Shown here: one piece after another, positions 1-7,907 of the stretch
Layout: each line of letters opens with the position of its first letter
Position numbering within the stretch: position 1 is the first letter of the stretch
From: Chloroflexota bacterium
GTDB lineage: Bacteria; Chloroflexota; Anaerolineae; Anaerolineales; Villigracilaceae
Assembly: GCA_023484185.1 (NCBI GenBank)
Contig: JAMDBC010000185.1
Location: forward strand, 1 to 14,426
Length of the DNA stretch: 14,426 bases
Reading direction: 5' to 3'
Notes under the pieces: model-generated
Told to the model about the DNA's origin: nothing
Databases searched by the model: none
Seen by the model: the letters and a program-made list of their open reading frames with translations, nothing else
Translations under genes and position numbers: made by a program

Positions 1-103
1 ACATAGGCCATTTGCTTATATCCGAGTAAGCACAGTTCTGCGGGTAATTAGACATTATCCACCATACACTTCCTGCATCTTACTTTTAATGGAAGGTGAT
101 CCT

Positions 104-2794
104 ATGACAATTCATGATCCTGTTTGTGGAATGGAAATCGAACCCCAAGGCGCTTTTGCGAAACGCGAGCATATGGGGCAGACATATTATTTTTGCTCTC
201 AATCCTGTATGGATCAATTCGACAAAGATCCGCGCCATTACGTGATGACGTCTGCGACGACAGGATTCAATCCCCAATTGACGCTGACCCGCATCGAACT
301 ACCCGTAAGCGGCTTGCCGTTAAAAGAACATTCGGCTCATCTCGAGTCGAGTCTGCGCGCGCTGGAAGGCGTCAGTGAGGCAAAAGTCAATTTAACGACG
401 GGCAGGCTCGAGGTCCAGTATGATGCACAGAAAATGGATGTGGCGCGACTCGTGGGCGCGATCAAATCCATTGGCTTTCAAGTTGGCGGGACAAACGTCA
501 AAATTGGAATCGAGAATTTGCGTTGCACCTCGTGCGTAAAGTTTATCGAAGATGAATTGAAAGCCACGCCCGGTGTTTTGAATGCAACCGTCAATACCGC
601 CACGCAGGAAGCGACGGTGGATTATCTTCCACAAAGCACAACGCTCTCGCAACTGAACGCCGCGATTGAAACCTGGGGCTACAAGCCGCGCCCCGCGACA
701 AGTGATGCGCCCGTGGACAAACAGGAAGAGGCCCATGCGCGTGAGTATCGTCGCTTAATGAACAAGTTTTGGTTTGCGGTTGCGGTCGCTTTGCCTGTGA
801 TGGCGACGGCATATTACCAGGTCGTGCCATTCCTGCGCGACCTGAGTATGGATGCGTTGCGTTTGCTGTGGGGCGTGACCGCGCTTTTGACATTGCCTGT
901 CATGTTGTGGTCAGGCAGTGACTTCTTCACAGGCGCGTGGGCGGCGTTCAAATATCGCTCTGCGAACATGAACACGTTGATCGCACTTGGCACAGGCGCG
1001 GCGTGGTTGTATTCAACCTTTGCAATCCTGTTTCCATCAATTTTTCCTGAAGGGACATCAGAACCATTTTACGATGTGGTTGCAGTAGTGATTGCGCTTG
1101 TTGTTTTAGGTCAAGCTTTAGAATTACGCGCCAAGGGACAATCCAGTTCAGCGATCAAGAAACTGCTTGGCTTGCAAGCCAGGACCGCACGTGTCATTCG
1201 CGACGGCAAAGAAATGGACTTGCCCGTTGGAGAAGTTTTGGTTGGCGATGTGATTCAAGTGCGCCCTGGCGAGAAAGTGCCTGTGGATGGAGTCATCGTT
1301 GAAGGCAGTTCCGCTGTGGATGAGTCCATGCTGACGGGTGAGTCATTGCCCGCTTCCAAAAAGATGGGCGATGAGGTTATCGGCGCGACGATCAACAAAA
1401 CAGGCGCGTTCAAATTCCGCGCCACGAAAGTTGGCAAAGATACCGCACTGGCGCAAATCGTCAAGATGGTGCAGGACGCGCAGAACTCCAAAGCGCCGAT
1501 TGCAAGATTGGCAGATACCATTTCAGGCTATTTCGTTCCCGTCGTGATGATCCTTGCCGTATGGACCTTCGTCATCTGGTTCGTGATCGGCCCGCAACCG
1601 CAACTCGTTTATGCGCTCGTCACAAGTGTGACTGTACTCATCATTGCTTGTCCGTGTGCGCTTGGACTTGCCACACCGATGAGCCTGATGGTTGGTATTG
1701 GCAAGGGCGCGGAGAACGGAATTCTGATCCGATCTGGCGAAGCGCTTCAAACGGCGCGTGCCATTCAAATTGTGGTGCTGGATAAGACGGGCACGATTAC
1801 AAAAGGCAGGCCTGAACTTACAGATGTAATACTCAGTGACCAGTCAATAGTAAAAGATGATGAGTTGTTGAGATTAGCTTCGTCGGTTGAAAAAGTCAGT
1901 GAACATCCGTTGGCACAGGCAATCATTGAAGGGGCACAGGCACGCAAATTGGAACTTGCGGAAGTGAAGGATTTCGAAGCTATTCCTGGTCACGGCGTTT
2001 CGGCAAAAGTAGAAGATAAGCGCATATTGATCGGCAATCTCAAATTAATGAACCGCGAAAATATCGCGCTTGGTTCCCCTTCGACAGGCTCAGGGCAAAG
2101 TCTCGAAGAAAAATCAAAATCACTTGCGGACGATGGTAAGACGCCGATGTTTATCGCACTCGACGACAGAGCCGCGGGTATCATTGCAGTGGCAGATACA
2201 GTAAAGGAAGATTCCGCTGAAGCCATCAAAGCCCTGAAAGGTATGGGGATCGAAGTCGTGATGATCACAGGCGACAACCGTCGCACCGCCGAAGCGATTG
2301 CGCGCAAGGTTGGCGTGACGCGCGTACTGGCTGAAGTGCTGCCCGAAGATAAAGCAAGTGAAGTGCAACGTTTGCAGGTTGGAAAGTTGGAACGTTCAAA
2401 CCTGCAAACCTTCAAACCTGAAACCGTTGTCGCAATGGTCGGCGACGGCATCAACGATGCGCCCGCACTCGTGCAAGCGGACGTCGGTCTCGCCATCGGC
2501 ACAGGCACAGACGTTGCCATCGAAGCCTCGGACATCACGCTCATCAAAGGCAGTCTCAAAGGCGTGGTCACCGCCATCGAAGTCAGCCGCGCTACGATGA
2601 CCAATATTTACCAAAACCTTGTCGGTGCATTTTTCTATAACGTGTTGGGCATTCCCGTTGCGATGGGGTTGCTCTTCCCCTTCTTCGGTTTGTTGCTTAG
2701 TCCATTGATCGCGGGCGCGGCAATGGCGTTCTCGTCCGTCACGGTTGTTGGTAATGCTAATCGTCTGCGCGGATTCAAGCCTTCTATTCAATAA
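104..2794 (+). CDS. copA: Copper-translocating P-type ATPase (CopA type) with N-terminal YHS and two HMA domains
   Basis: Inner-membrane P1B ATPase expected to export Cu(+) by ATP hydrolysis. I chose the ATG at 104 over the one at 89 because a GGAAGGTGAT ribosome-binding stretch (91-100) sits just before it, giving 896 residues. Visible in order: a YHS domain (about 3-48, C8, C31, C35); an HMA-like domain (about 60-127) that lacks CxxC; a second HMA (about 132-195) with CTSC at 141-144; TGES at 411-414; the CPC metal motif at 516-518, typical of P1B-1 copper pumps; the phosphorylation site DKTGT from D560; HPLA; and GDGINDAP from G780. Two stretches, about 658-666 and 759-773, look like in-frame insertions absent from typical CopA. 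It heads a + strand group with a thioredoxin-like protein and a cupredoxin, consistent with copper handling. Family call very secure; Cu(+) rather than Ag(+) is by motif only. Confidence 0.96.
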   Translation: MTIHDPVCGMEIEPQGAFAKREHMGQTYYFCSQSCMDQFDKDPRHYVMTSATTGFNPQLTLTRIELPVSGLPLKEHSAHLESSLRALEGVSEAKVNLTTGRLEVQYDAQKMDVARLVGAIKSIGFQVGGTNVKIGIENLRCTSCVKFIEDELKATPGVLNATVNTATQEATVDYLPQSTTLSQLNAAIETWGYKPRPATSDAPVDKQEEAHAREYRRLMNKFWFAVAVALPVMATAYYQVVPFLRDLSMDALRLLWGVTALLTLPVMLWSGSDFFTGAWAAFKYRSANMNTLIALGTGAAWLYSTFAILFPSIFPEGTSEPFYDVVAVVIALVVLGQALELRAKGQSSSAIKKLLGLQARTARVIRDGKEMDLPVGEVLVGDVIQVRPGEKVPVDGVIVEGSSAVDESMLTGESLPASKKMGDEVIGATINKTGAFKFRATKVGKDTALAQIVKMVQDAQNSKAPIARLADTISGYFVPVVMILAVWTFVIWFVIGPQPQLVYALVTSVTVLIIACPCALGLATPMSLMVGIGKGAENGILIRSGEALQTARAIQIVVLDKTGTITKGRPELTDVILSDQSIVKDDELLRLASSVEKVSEHPLAQAIIEGAQARKLELAEVKDFEAIPGHGVSAKVEDKRILIGNLKLMNRENIALGSPSTGSGQSLEEKSKSLADDGKTPMFIALDDRAAGIIAVADTVKEDSAEAIKALKGMGIEVVMITGDNRRTAEAIARKVGVTRVLAEVLPEDKASEVQRLQVGKLERSNLQTFKPETVVAMVGDGINDAPALVQADVGLAIGTGTDVAIEASDITLIKGSLKGVVTAIEVSRATMTNIYQNLVGAFFYNVLGIPVAMGLLFPFFGLLLSPLIAGAAMAFSSVTVVGNANRLRGFKPSIQ
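2075..2101 (+). repeat. Short repeat element inserted in frame in copA (TTCGAC-AGG-CTCAG core)
   Basis: The stretch contains CCCTTCGACAGGCTCAGGG and is read in frame as SPSTGSGQS (residues 658-666), between the N-domain HMA-ATPase motifs and the [15 protein letters not shown] segment, where typical copper ATPases run straight through. Its reverse complement gives the peptide PEPVEG in one frame, a signature I associate with an interspersed repeat common in Anaerolineae genomes. A related core occurs at 10039-10064 in this window. The alignment gap and family membership are from memory. Confidence 0.6.
2370..2418 (+). repeat. Palindromic repeat inserted in frame in copA
   Basis: A perfect 11-bp inverted repeat (GTTTGCAGGTT at 2370-2380 and AACCTGCAAAC at 2399-2409) encloses an 18-nt loop. 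It is followed by a second copy of TTCAAACCTG (2395-2404 and 2411-2420), a 16-bp tandem period. It is read as about 15 residues beginning [12 protein letters not shown] (759-773), just before the conserved [12 protein letters not shown] strand where typical P1B ATPases have only a few residues. It looks like a second mobile-repeat insertion in the same gene. Confidence 0.55.
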
Positions 2795-2802
2795 ATTCAT
2801 GT

Positions 2803-2920
2803 CATTGCGAGGAGCGCTCTTGTTCTTCGCGACGAAGCAATCTCCGATTAAGTGGCGGAAACTCCCTGATGAGATTTGTCCATCAAATGGGAGATTGCTT
2901 CGCACAGTACGCTCGCAATG
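2803..2920. repeat. Interspersed palindromic repeat (nested inverted repeats)
   Basis: The 145-bp gap after copA is almost filled by nested inverted repeats: an outer pair CATTGCGAG (2803-2811) / CTCGCAATG (2912-2920) and an inner perfect 13-bp pair CGAAGCAATCTCC (2833-2845) / GGAGATTGCTTCG (2890-2902). This matches the architecture of a widespread non-coding repeat I recall from Chloroflexota and other environmental bacteria. It resembles a MITE or large REP element and could fold into a long hairpin in the copper-operon transcript. No open reading frame of its own is credible. Confidence 0.75.
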
Positions 2921-2939
2921 GCAACGAAAGAGGTGATTT

Positions 2940-3242
2940 ATGAAAATCGAACTGCTTTACTTCGATGGTTGCCCCTCCTGGGAAAACGGCTTAAAGAATC
3001 TAGAAACCGCTCTGCAGGAAGAAGGACTAACCGCATCTGTTGAAATGGTCAAAGTGACGGACGATGACGACGCAGCACGCTTGAAATTTCTCGGCTCGCC
3101 GCACTTCCGCGTGGATGGCCGCGACCTCTGGCCTGAGGAACGCGAAGTCTATTCATTGAGTTGCCGCGTCTATCCCACGCCTGAAGGTATCAAAGGTTTT
3201 CCAACCGTTGCGATGTTGAGAGAACAACTCAAAGGAGCATAG
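2940..3242 (+). CDS. Small thioredoxin-fold protein, DF-family-like, in copper operon
   Basis: A 100-residue protein starting MKIELLYFDGCPSWE. The N-terminal beta strand followed by DGCPSW matches the small thioredoxin-like proteins annotated as DF family (seleno)proteins, in which this Cys position is sometimes selenocysteine; here it is a normal TGC codon (C11). There is a second Cys in LSCRVYPTPEG but no CxxC pair. The start is supported by AGAGGTGATTT immediately upstream. The stop (3240-3242) is one base before the next ATG, so it is surely co-transcribed with the cupredoxin. The role is unproven; a redox or metal-handling accessory function fits the context. Confidence 0.8.
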   Translation: MKIELLYFDGCPSWENGLKNLETALQEEGLTASVEMVKVTDDDDAARLKFLGSPHFRVDGRDLWPEEREVYSLSCRVYPTPEGIKGFPTVAMLREQLKGA

Positions 3243-3243
3243 C

Positions 3244-3621
3244 ATGTCCACAATTCAAATTTTTGCGATTCTTTCAGGCATCGTGATGACAATTCTCATC
3301 GCCTGGTACTTCTGGTTCGCGCCCAAAGCGCAGACGCGCGTTGCCGTAGCCGAATCTGGCGAGCAGGAAGTGGTGATCACTGTGAAGGGCGGATATACAC
3401 CCGATGTGATCGTCGTGCAAAAAGGCCGCCCCGTGCGATTGACGTTTACGCGGCAGGAAAGTTCGGCCTGTTCGGAGAAAGTGTTATTCCCCGACTTCAA
3501 TCAAAACGCGTTATTGCCCGAAGGTGAACAGGTGACGCTGGAATTCACGCCCGAGAAAGCAGGCGAGTACGGCTTTCAATGTCAGATGGGAATGTTACGC
3601 GGCAAGTTGATCGTGGAATAA
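3244..3621 (+). CDS. Membrane-anchored cupredoxin-domain protein
   Basis: A 125-residue protein with one N-terminal membrane helix (about 5-25, an uncleaved anchor or signal) and a cupredoxin-like beta domain (about 42-125). Candidate copper ligands are C76 in ESSACSEK and C113/M115/M117 in FQCQMGMLRG, the loop layout of the Cupredoxin_1 family. It probably sits on the outer face of the membrane and binds or relays copper to or from the upstream ATPase. The start has AAGGAG (3232-3237) upstream and follows the previous gene by 1 nt. Its last seven codons and the sequence after the stop recur at 9037-9072. Confidence 0.85.
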   Translation: MSTIQIFAILSGIVMTILIAWYFWFAPKAQTRVAVAESGEQEVVITVKGGYTPDVIVVQKGRPVRLTFTRQESSACSEKVLFPDFNQNALLPEGEQVTLEFTPEKAGEYGFQCQMGMLRGKLIVE

Positions 3622-3633
3622 AAAATCGGGCGC
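3598..3633 (+). repeat. 36-bp segment (cupredoxin 3' end) duplicated at 9037-9072
   Basis: The last codons of the cupredoxin gene plus 12 bases beyond the stop match 9037-9072 at 32 of 36 positions, in the same reading frame (RGKLIVE-stop here, RGRLIVEK there). The A-run and CGGGCGC after the stop look like half of the terminator hairpin that is intact in the other copy. No complete terminator is visible between this gene and the convergent one ending at 3675. Confidence 0.6.
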
Positions 3634-3674
3634 GAAAATTTCTATGCAACCACCATCGTTTGACGGATTGGATT

Positions 3675-4016
3675 TTACCGAAATATCAGGCGTCTCCACA
3701 TAATGACGGAGACTCCAACCAGCGCAATCGCCGCGCCAATCAAATCGAAGCGGTCGGGCTTCCAGCCATCGAAGACCATGCCCCACAGGATCGCGAGAAC
3801 GACGAAGATTCCGCCATACGCCGCATAGACGCGACCGAAGGCTGATTCCGTTTGTAAGGTTGGAATCACCCCATAGAGGATCAGTACCGCGACGACGATC
3901 CCGATCCATACGGCTTTACCCTCCCTCAGCCATTGCCAAACCAGATACCCGCCGCCAATCTCTGCAATACCTGCCAGTACGAACAAGAGGAGCGATCCTA
4001 ATATGGTGAAGTTCAT
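3675..4016 (-). CDS. ynfA: YnfA family (UPF0060) membrane protein
   Basis: A 113-residue protein that is almost entirely four hydrophobic helices. It shows the family signatures [17 protein letters not shown] near the N-terminus, the [14 protein letters not shown] stretch in the third helix and DxxxDxxGAxIALxG toward the end. UPF0060 proteins resemble small multidrug-resistance-type transporters; the substrate is not established. The start has AAAGGAT upstream and lies 8 nt after the ATPase stop, so it is the last gene of the - strand metal operon. Its presence there hints at a metal-stress role, but this is inference. Confidence 0.92.
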   Translation of the reverse strand: MNFTILGSLLLFVLAGIAEIGGGYLVWQWLREGKAVWIGIVVAVLILYGVIPTLQTESAFGRVYAAYGGIFVVLAILWGMVFDGWKPDRFDLIGAAIALVGVSVIMWRRLIFR

Positions 4017-4024
4017 TGTAGTCT

Positions 4025-6037
4025 TTATCCTTTTTGGTTTTGGTATCCAAGCAATCGCAACGCATTCGCCACCACCACCAGCGTACTTCCTTCATGGAAC
4101 ACGACAGCAATGCCGATGCTCACGATACCTGTCAATGAAGTGACGATTAGGAATGCAATTACGCCGAGAGATATGAAAAGATTTTGCATGATGATATTCC
4201 GCGTGGCGCGTCCCAAACCAACGGCAAATGGAAGTTTGGAAAGGTCATCGCCCATCAAAGCGACATCGGCGGTTTCAAGCGCAACGTCGGTACCTGCGCC
4301 GCCCATTGCAATGCCCACTGTGGCATTTGCCAGCGCGGGCGCGTCGTTCACGCCGTCGCCGATCATGGCGACCTGACCATATTCCTTCACAAGATCGCGG
4401 ATGACGATCAACTTGTCTTCGGGCATGAGGTCGGCGCGATATTCGGTGAGACCAACTTCAGCGGCAATGGCAGAGGCAGAGCGGACGTTGTCGCCTGTCA
4501 GCATGATGGTATGTTCCACACCAATTTTCTTCAAAGCGTTCATCGTTGACGCGGCTTCGCGGCGCAATGTGTCAGCAAGGGCAATCAAGCCAATTGCAAT
4601 TTTATCTTCGGCAACCCAAAACAATGTCTTGCCTGATTGTTGAAGCGATTGTGCTTTTTGAATCGCGTCGGCGGAAAGAGTCACATCCGCTTCATCCATC
4701 AACTTTTGATTACCGACCCAAATCGTTTTGCCATACGAAACGGCGCGCAGACCGCGTCCCGACAGCGACTCAACTTCGTCCATAACGGAAACAGGCACAC
4801 CCTGAGTCTGAGCCGAGCGGACGACTGCCTGGGCAAGCGGATGCGCGGATCGTGATTCTGCTCCCGCCGCGAGGGACAACAAATCCGCTTCATTCCACCC
4901 CGAGGCTGGGAACACAACAATATCAGTTACCTCAGGCTTGCCATGAGTCACCGTCCCCGTCTTGTCGAAGGCAATGGCAATGAGTCGACCGAGGTTTTCG
5001 AGATGCGCGCCGCCCTTGATGAGAACACCGTTGCGCGCGGCTTGCGCCACGCCTGCGAGGATCGTGGCAGGTGTGCCAAGCGCGAGAGCGCAGGGCGAAG
5101 CCGCGACGAGCAGGGTCATGGCGCGCAGAAAAGATTCGCGGAACGGAAAGCCAAACAATGGCGGAACGATGATGATCAACGCAGTGAGGATCAACACAGC
5201 GGGAACAAAGACGCGCTCGAATTTTTCAACCGTTTGTTGCGTGGGGGATTTCTGCGCCTGAGCTTCTTCCACCATTTTCATCACACGGGCGAGAGTGGAA
5301 TCTTTGGCGAGGCGCGTCACTTTCACTTCCAGCGCACCTTCGCCATTGACCGTGCTGGCAAACACGTTGTCGTCAGGGGTTTTATCAATGGGAAGCGATT
5401 CGCCTGTCACGGATGTCTGATCCACGCCAGAGTTTCCATTGAGGATGACGCCATCCACAGGGATGCGCACGCCAGGGCGGACAATGACGAGATCATTAAG
5501 TTGAAGCGATTCAACAGGAACTTCAAGTTCTTTGTTGTCGCGGCGGACGAGGGCAATTTTGGGCGCGAGATCGGCGAGGGCGCGGACTGCACTACGGGCG
5601 CGGTCGAGGGCGCGGTCTTCCAAAGAATGACCCAGGCTAAAGAGGAAGAGCAACAACGCGCCTTCAGCAAACTCACCAAGGAAAGCCGCGCCAATCGCGG
5701 CAATGACCATAAGCAGATCGGTATCGAAGTGCCTTTCCTTCAACGCATGCCAGGCATGTTGGGAAACATCCCATCCGCCAAAAACATACGCGGCAATATA
5801 GAAACCAATACTGAGAAGTGTAGGGAAGCCGAGGAAGAGTCCGCCCAGCCAGCCGATAAGCAGGAGCAAGCCAGAAAAGATACTGAAAAGAAGTTCACAG
5901 TTTTCTTTGTACCAACTCCGCAATCCTTCAACAGGGATTTCATAACCAAGGGAACGCACACGCTTCTCAATCGCGACGCGGTTCACTTTTTGATTGTCGA
6001 AATTCCACCCAAATCTTTTCGGCAGGATAGTTGACAT
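4025..6037 (-). CDS. P1B-type heavy-metal ATPase, main body (SPC/HEGS type, Co/Zn/Fe-like)
   Basis: The 670-residue frame holds the whole transport core: membrane helices, TGES, the metal-site motif SPC (314-316) in place of CPC, DKTGT (from D358), GDGVNDAP, and a terminal HEGST helix. SPC plus HEG(G/S)T is the P1B-4 signature, a group associated with Co, Fe(II), Zn or Cd. The first 13 residues of this frame are not homologous in type. From residue 14 (DNQKVNR) it continues the HMA domain encoded in the other frame at 6374-6000. No good ribosome-binding site precedes the ATG at 6037, so this is better read as the downstream part of one 782-residue protein split by a 1-nt frameshift (one base extra at the TTT, 6000-6002). 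It lies between a CDF exporter and ynfA. Confidence 0.9.
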   Translation of the reverse strand: MSTILPKRFGWNFDNQKVNRVAIEKRVRSLGYEIPVEGLRSWYKENCELLFSIFSGLLLLIGWLGGLFLGFPTLLSIGFYIAAYVFGGWDVSQHAWHALKERHFDTDLLMVIAAIGAAFLGEFAEGALLLFLFSLGHSLEDRALDRARSAVRALADLAPKIALVRRDNKELEVPVESLQLNDLVIVRPGVRIPVDGVILNGNSGVDQTSVTGESLPIDKTPDDNVFASTVNGEGALEVKVTRLAKDSTLARVMKMVEEAQAQKSPTQQTVEKFERVFVPAVLILTALIIIVPPLFGFPFRESFLRAMTLLVAASPCALALGTPATILAGVAQAARNGVLIKGGAHLENLGRLIAIAFDKTGTVTHGKPEVTDIVVFPASGWNEADLLSLAAGAESRSAHPLAQAVVRSAQTQGVPVSVMDEVESLSGRGLRAVSYGKTIWVGNQKLMDEADVTLSADAIQKAQSLQQSGKTLFWVAEDKIAIGLIALADTLRREAASTMNALKKIGVEHTIMLTGDNVRSASAIAAEVGLTEYRADLMPEDKLIVIRDLVKEYGQVAMIGDGVNDAPALANATVGIAMGGAGTDVALETADVALMGDDLSKLPFAVGLGRATRNIIMQNLFISLGVIAFLIVTSLTGIVSIGIAVVFHEGSTLVVVANALRLLGYQNQKG

Positions 6038-6374
6038 TGACGGTCAACACACCTTCCATTCGTCCCACGCTATGCTCGATCACGGTCACGCAGTCTGAAC
6101 AGTCCATACCTTCGATGGCGATAGATTCGTGATGGAAGCGATTGATGATCTGCGCGCCCGCGCGCTCGGCAAGGCGTTTAACATTGGAGAGGGTCAACAG
6201 ATTCGGGTCATAGTGCAGGCACAAATCCACGGGGGATTTGTCGCGCTCGAGGTGGGCGCGCTGAATGCCCTTTTGGTTTTGGAGCGAGGTTTCCAGGCGG
6301 ACAAGGCATTCATCTTTCTCGTTTTCAATGCCTGGCAACAACAATGGGATTTCCAGATCAATGGTTTGTTCCAT
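5967..6374 (-). CDS. N-terminal tandem HMA segment of the P1B ATPase (other frame)
   Basis: A 135-residue frame. Residues about 8-78 look like a degenerate HMA domain without CxxC. Residues about 83-125 start a true HMA (GMDCSDC, C92 and C95) that breaks off mid-domain at WVEF125. The ten residues after F125 ([10 protein letters not shown]) have no HMA character. Dropping one T at 6000-6002 joins WVEF to DNQKV of the 670-residue frame and completes the ferredoxin-like fold ending RSLGYEIP. It starts 27 nt after the CDF stop. As read it would be a free-standing metal-binding protein truncated inside its domain, which I think is less likely than a frameshift. Confidence 0.75.
   Translation of the reverse strand: MEQTIDLEIPLLLPGIENEKDECLVRLETSLQNQKGIQRAHLERDKSPVDLCLHYDPNLLTLSNVKRLAERAGAQIINRFHHESIAIEGMDCSDCVTVIEHSVGRMEGVLTVNVNYPAEKIWVEFRQSKSEPRRD
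5999..6002 (-). other. Frameshift point joining the two halves of the P1B ATPase
   Basis: The - strand reads GAA TTT CGA in the upstream frame and AAT TTC GAC in the downstream frame. A +1 slip from TTT to TTC, or loss of one T, restores a continuous HMA domain. TTT followed by C and a slow CGA codon is a context known to permit +1 slippage in other genes. A 1-nt sequencing or assembly error, or a genuine disabling mutation, explains it equally well. Confidence 0.7.
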
Positions 6375-6401
6375 AAGATAAGCCCTTTTTAGAAGCGCGG
6401 T

Positions 6402-7502
6402 CTACACATGATGCGCCGTGAAGTGATATTGAACTTTCGCATCACACTCACACGGGTCAATATGCACCGTGATATCGGACAGGGCTGGTAACTCATGGAA
6501 AAGGGCATGACGCACTTCTTCGCCGATGCGATGGCTGGCAATAGTTGGAATCTGACAATTAACAGTAACGTGTAGTTCGGCGCGCTGACGATGGCCGATC
6601 CAGCGCGCAGTCACTTCATGCACATCCATTACGCCGTCAACGCTGCGGGCAATATGTTCTATTCGCTCGACGACTTCAGGCTCGATACCATCCATCATTC
6701 GCCGCCACATTTCTTTGGCAGTGTTCCATACGATCACTAAAATGGCTGCGCCGATGATCAGGCCCACCAGCGGGTCAGCCCACGGGAACCCAAGCCACAC
6801 GCCGATGACGCCTACCAGGACGCCCAACGAAGTGAAACCGTCAACGCGGGCGTGGAGTCCGTCAGCTACCAGCGCCGCTGAGCCGATTTGACGTCCCACC
6901 CGCATACGAAAGATGGCGACCAGTTCGTTGCCGAGAAAGCCGATGATGGCGGCGGCGGCTACCCAGCCGATGTTTGACAACGGTTGTGGGTGTAGAATCT
7001 TTTGGATGGACTCGTAAAAGACCACCAACGCGCTGGCGAAGATCATCAGCACGATAAATGCTCCAGCCAAATCCTCAGCGCGGCCATAACCGTAGGTATA
7101 ACGGCGATTGCGTGCGCGGCGAGCGAGGGCAAAAGCAAGCCACAGCGGAATAGCCGTCAACGCATCCGAGAAGTTGTGCAGGGTATCTGCCAGCAATGCC
7201 ACACTACCGCTGATCGCCACAATGAAAACCTGGAAGGTGGCTGTGATAAGCAACCCGACCAGAGATACTTTGAGCGCCCAGATGCCGCGATCATTGGCAA
7301 GAGCGGGATCGAGCGCGGCGGCGTGATGGGTGTGTGAGTGCGGTGTGATCAGATGCTTGACTATATTCCAGAAGCCGTCGCGTTTATGTTCATTCTCATG
7401 ATGCTCGTGAGAATGTTTATCATCATGCGCGCGCTCATCGTGTGGGTGCAGATGCGGATGATCGCTCGGTTCATGAGAGTGAGATGGTGTTGAATTGCTC
7501 AT
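6402..7502 (-). CDS. Cation diffusion facilitator (CDF) family Zn/Co/Cd exporter, His-rich
   Basis: A 366-residue proton-coupled divalent metal exporter (CzcD/ZitB type). I chose the ATG at 7502 because CAGGAG lies 8 nt upstream; the longer frame from 7568 has no such support and runs through a stem-loop. The N-terminal 60 residues carry about 17 histidines in HSH/HEHHE-like runs, a probable cytoplasmic metal-binding tail. Six membrane helices follow. The HxxxD motifs H109/D113 (LHNFSD) and H217/D221 (LHARVD) form the paired site typical of zinc-type CDFs. The C-terminal ~90 residues fit the cytoplasmic dimerisation domain. It sits between a small unknown gene and the P1B ATPase, so two exporters share one operon. 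Confidence 0.95.
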   Translation of the reverse strand: MSNSTPSHSHEPSDHPHLHPHDERAHDDKHSHEHHENEHKRDGFWNIVKHLITPHSHTHHAAALDPALANDRGIWALKVSLVGLLITATFQVFIVAISGSVALLADTLHNFSDALTAIPLWLAFALARRARNRRYTYGYGRAEDLAGAFIVLMIFASALVVFYESIQKILHPQPLSNIGWVAAAAIIGFLGNELVAIFRMRVGRQIGSAALVADGLHARVDGFTSLGVLVGVIGVWLGFPWADPLVGLIIGAAILVIVWNTAKEMWRRMMDGIEPEVVERIEHIARSVDGVMDVHEVTARWIGHRQRAELHVTVNCQIPTIASHRIGEEVRHALFHELPALSDITVHIDPCECDAKVQYHFTAHHV

Positions 7503-7552
7503 AAATAAACTCCTGATTTTTACATGAGTATTGACTGTTAAAATAGTGAAAT

Positions 7553-7606
7553 GGACGAGAGTCCCCACCTATTTACCTCTCGTCCTAAGGAGGAGGTGAA
7601 TAGGTG
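7553..7606 (-). promoter_or_regulatory. Overlapping stem-loops / possible pseudoknot in CDF leader
   Basis: In the 132-nt gap before the CDF gene, two strong stems compete on the - strand transcript. Stem 1 pairs 7593-7606 with 7566-7579 (13 of 14 bp). Stem 2 pairs 7577-7585 with 7553-7561 (9 of 9 bp) and encloses most of the 3' arm of stem 1. They must exclude each other or form an H-type pseudoknot. No U-run follows, so neither is a simple terminator. Function unknown; RNA control, a processing site or a repeat relic are all possible. Confidence 0.45.
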
Positions 7607-7634
7607 AGAGGGAAGGACAGGCGTGCGATCCAGA

Positions 7635-7907
7635 TTAGTTGGCGGTCGGAGGGTGGGAAATTTTTGCGCCCAAATTAAAGGCGCGGGTGCTATCCTGTGT
7701 TTCCCCAATCGTCATGGCTGGCTTAAGTGTGAATGGTTGCCCTCTTTCGGGTTGAGCCATGTCGCTATGGATCGGGCAGTTGGCTTCCTGGGCGGCATGA
7801 AATGTGTTGGTGGTTGATAAAAACAAATGACCAACCGATCCAACGATCAGGAGGAAAAGCAGCAAAGCGAGAGAAAGTCGTCGAATCAAGTCAGTCATAT
7901 CAGCCAT
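7635..7907 (-). CDS. Small membrane-anchored protein of unknown function in metal operon
   Basis: I do not recognise the family. The likely start is the ATG at 7907, which overlaps the stop of the ArsR gene within ATGGCTGA (8-nt overlap, translational coupling) and gives 90 residues; an ATG at 7898 is possible. Residues about 10-30 form one hydrophobic helix (SLALLLFLLIVGSVG), then a polar tail of about 60 residues. The segment after the helix, HAAQEANCPIHSDMAQ, groups His, Cys, His and Met, which could bind metal outside the membrane. A longer frame starting at 8015 would lie inside arsR and is rejected. Position and topology recall small periplasmic accessory proteins of czc/cop operons, but no homology is claimed. 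Confidence 0.6.
   Translation of the reverse strand: MADMTDLIRRLSLALLLFLLIVGSVGHLFLSTTNTFHAAQEANCPIHSDMAQPERGQPFTLKPAMTIGETQDSTRAFNLGAKISHPPTAN

Noticed and set aside
1..88. CueR- or CsoR-type operator and promoter for copA
   Set aside because: No convincing -35/-10 pair or dyad could be identified in the 103 bases before the start.
1990..2604. A 204-codon open frame on the - strand
   Set aside because: Antisense shadow of copA; useful only because its PEPVEG peptide reveals the inserted repeat.
4943..6034. A 363-codon open frame on the + strand
   Set aside because: It is antisense to the P1B ATPase, rich in charged residues without domain character; the opposite strand encodes clear P-type ATPase motifs.
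5967..6374. Independent HMA metallochaperone gene
   Set aside because: The frame ends in the middle of the HMA fold, and the missing part is found one base away in the ATPase frame, so a split gene is the better explanation.
7503..7634. NiCo (czcD) riboswitch upstream of the CDF gene
   Set aside because: The context fits, but I could not find the four-way-junction arrangement or conserved purine core; only two overlapping stems are visible.
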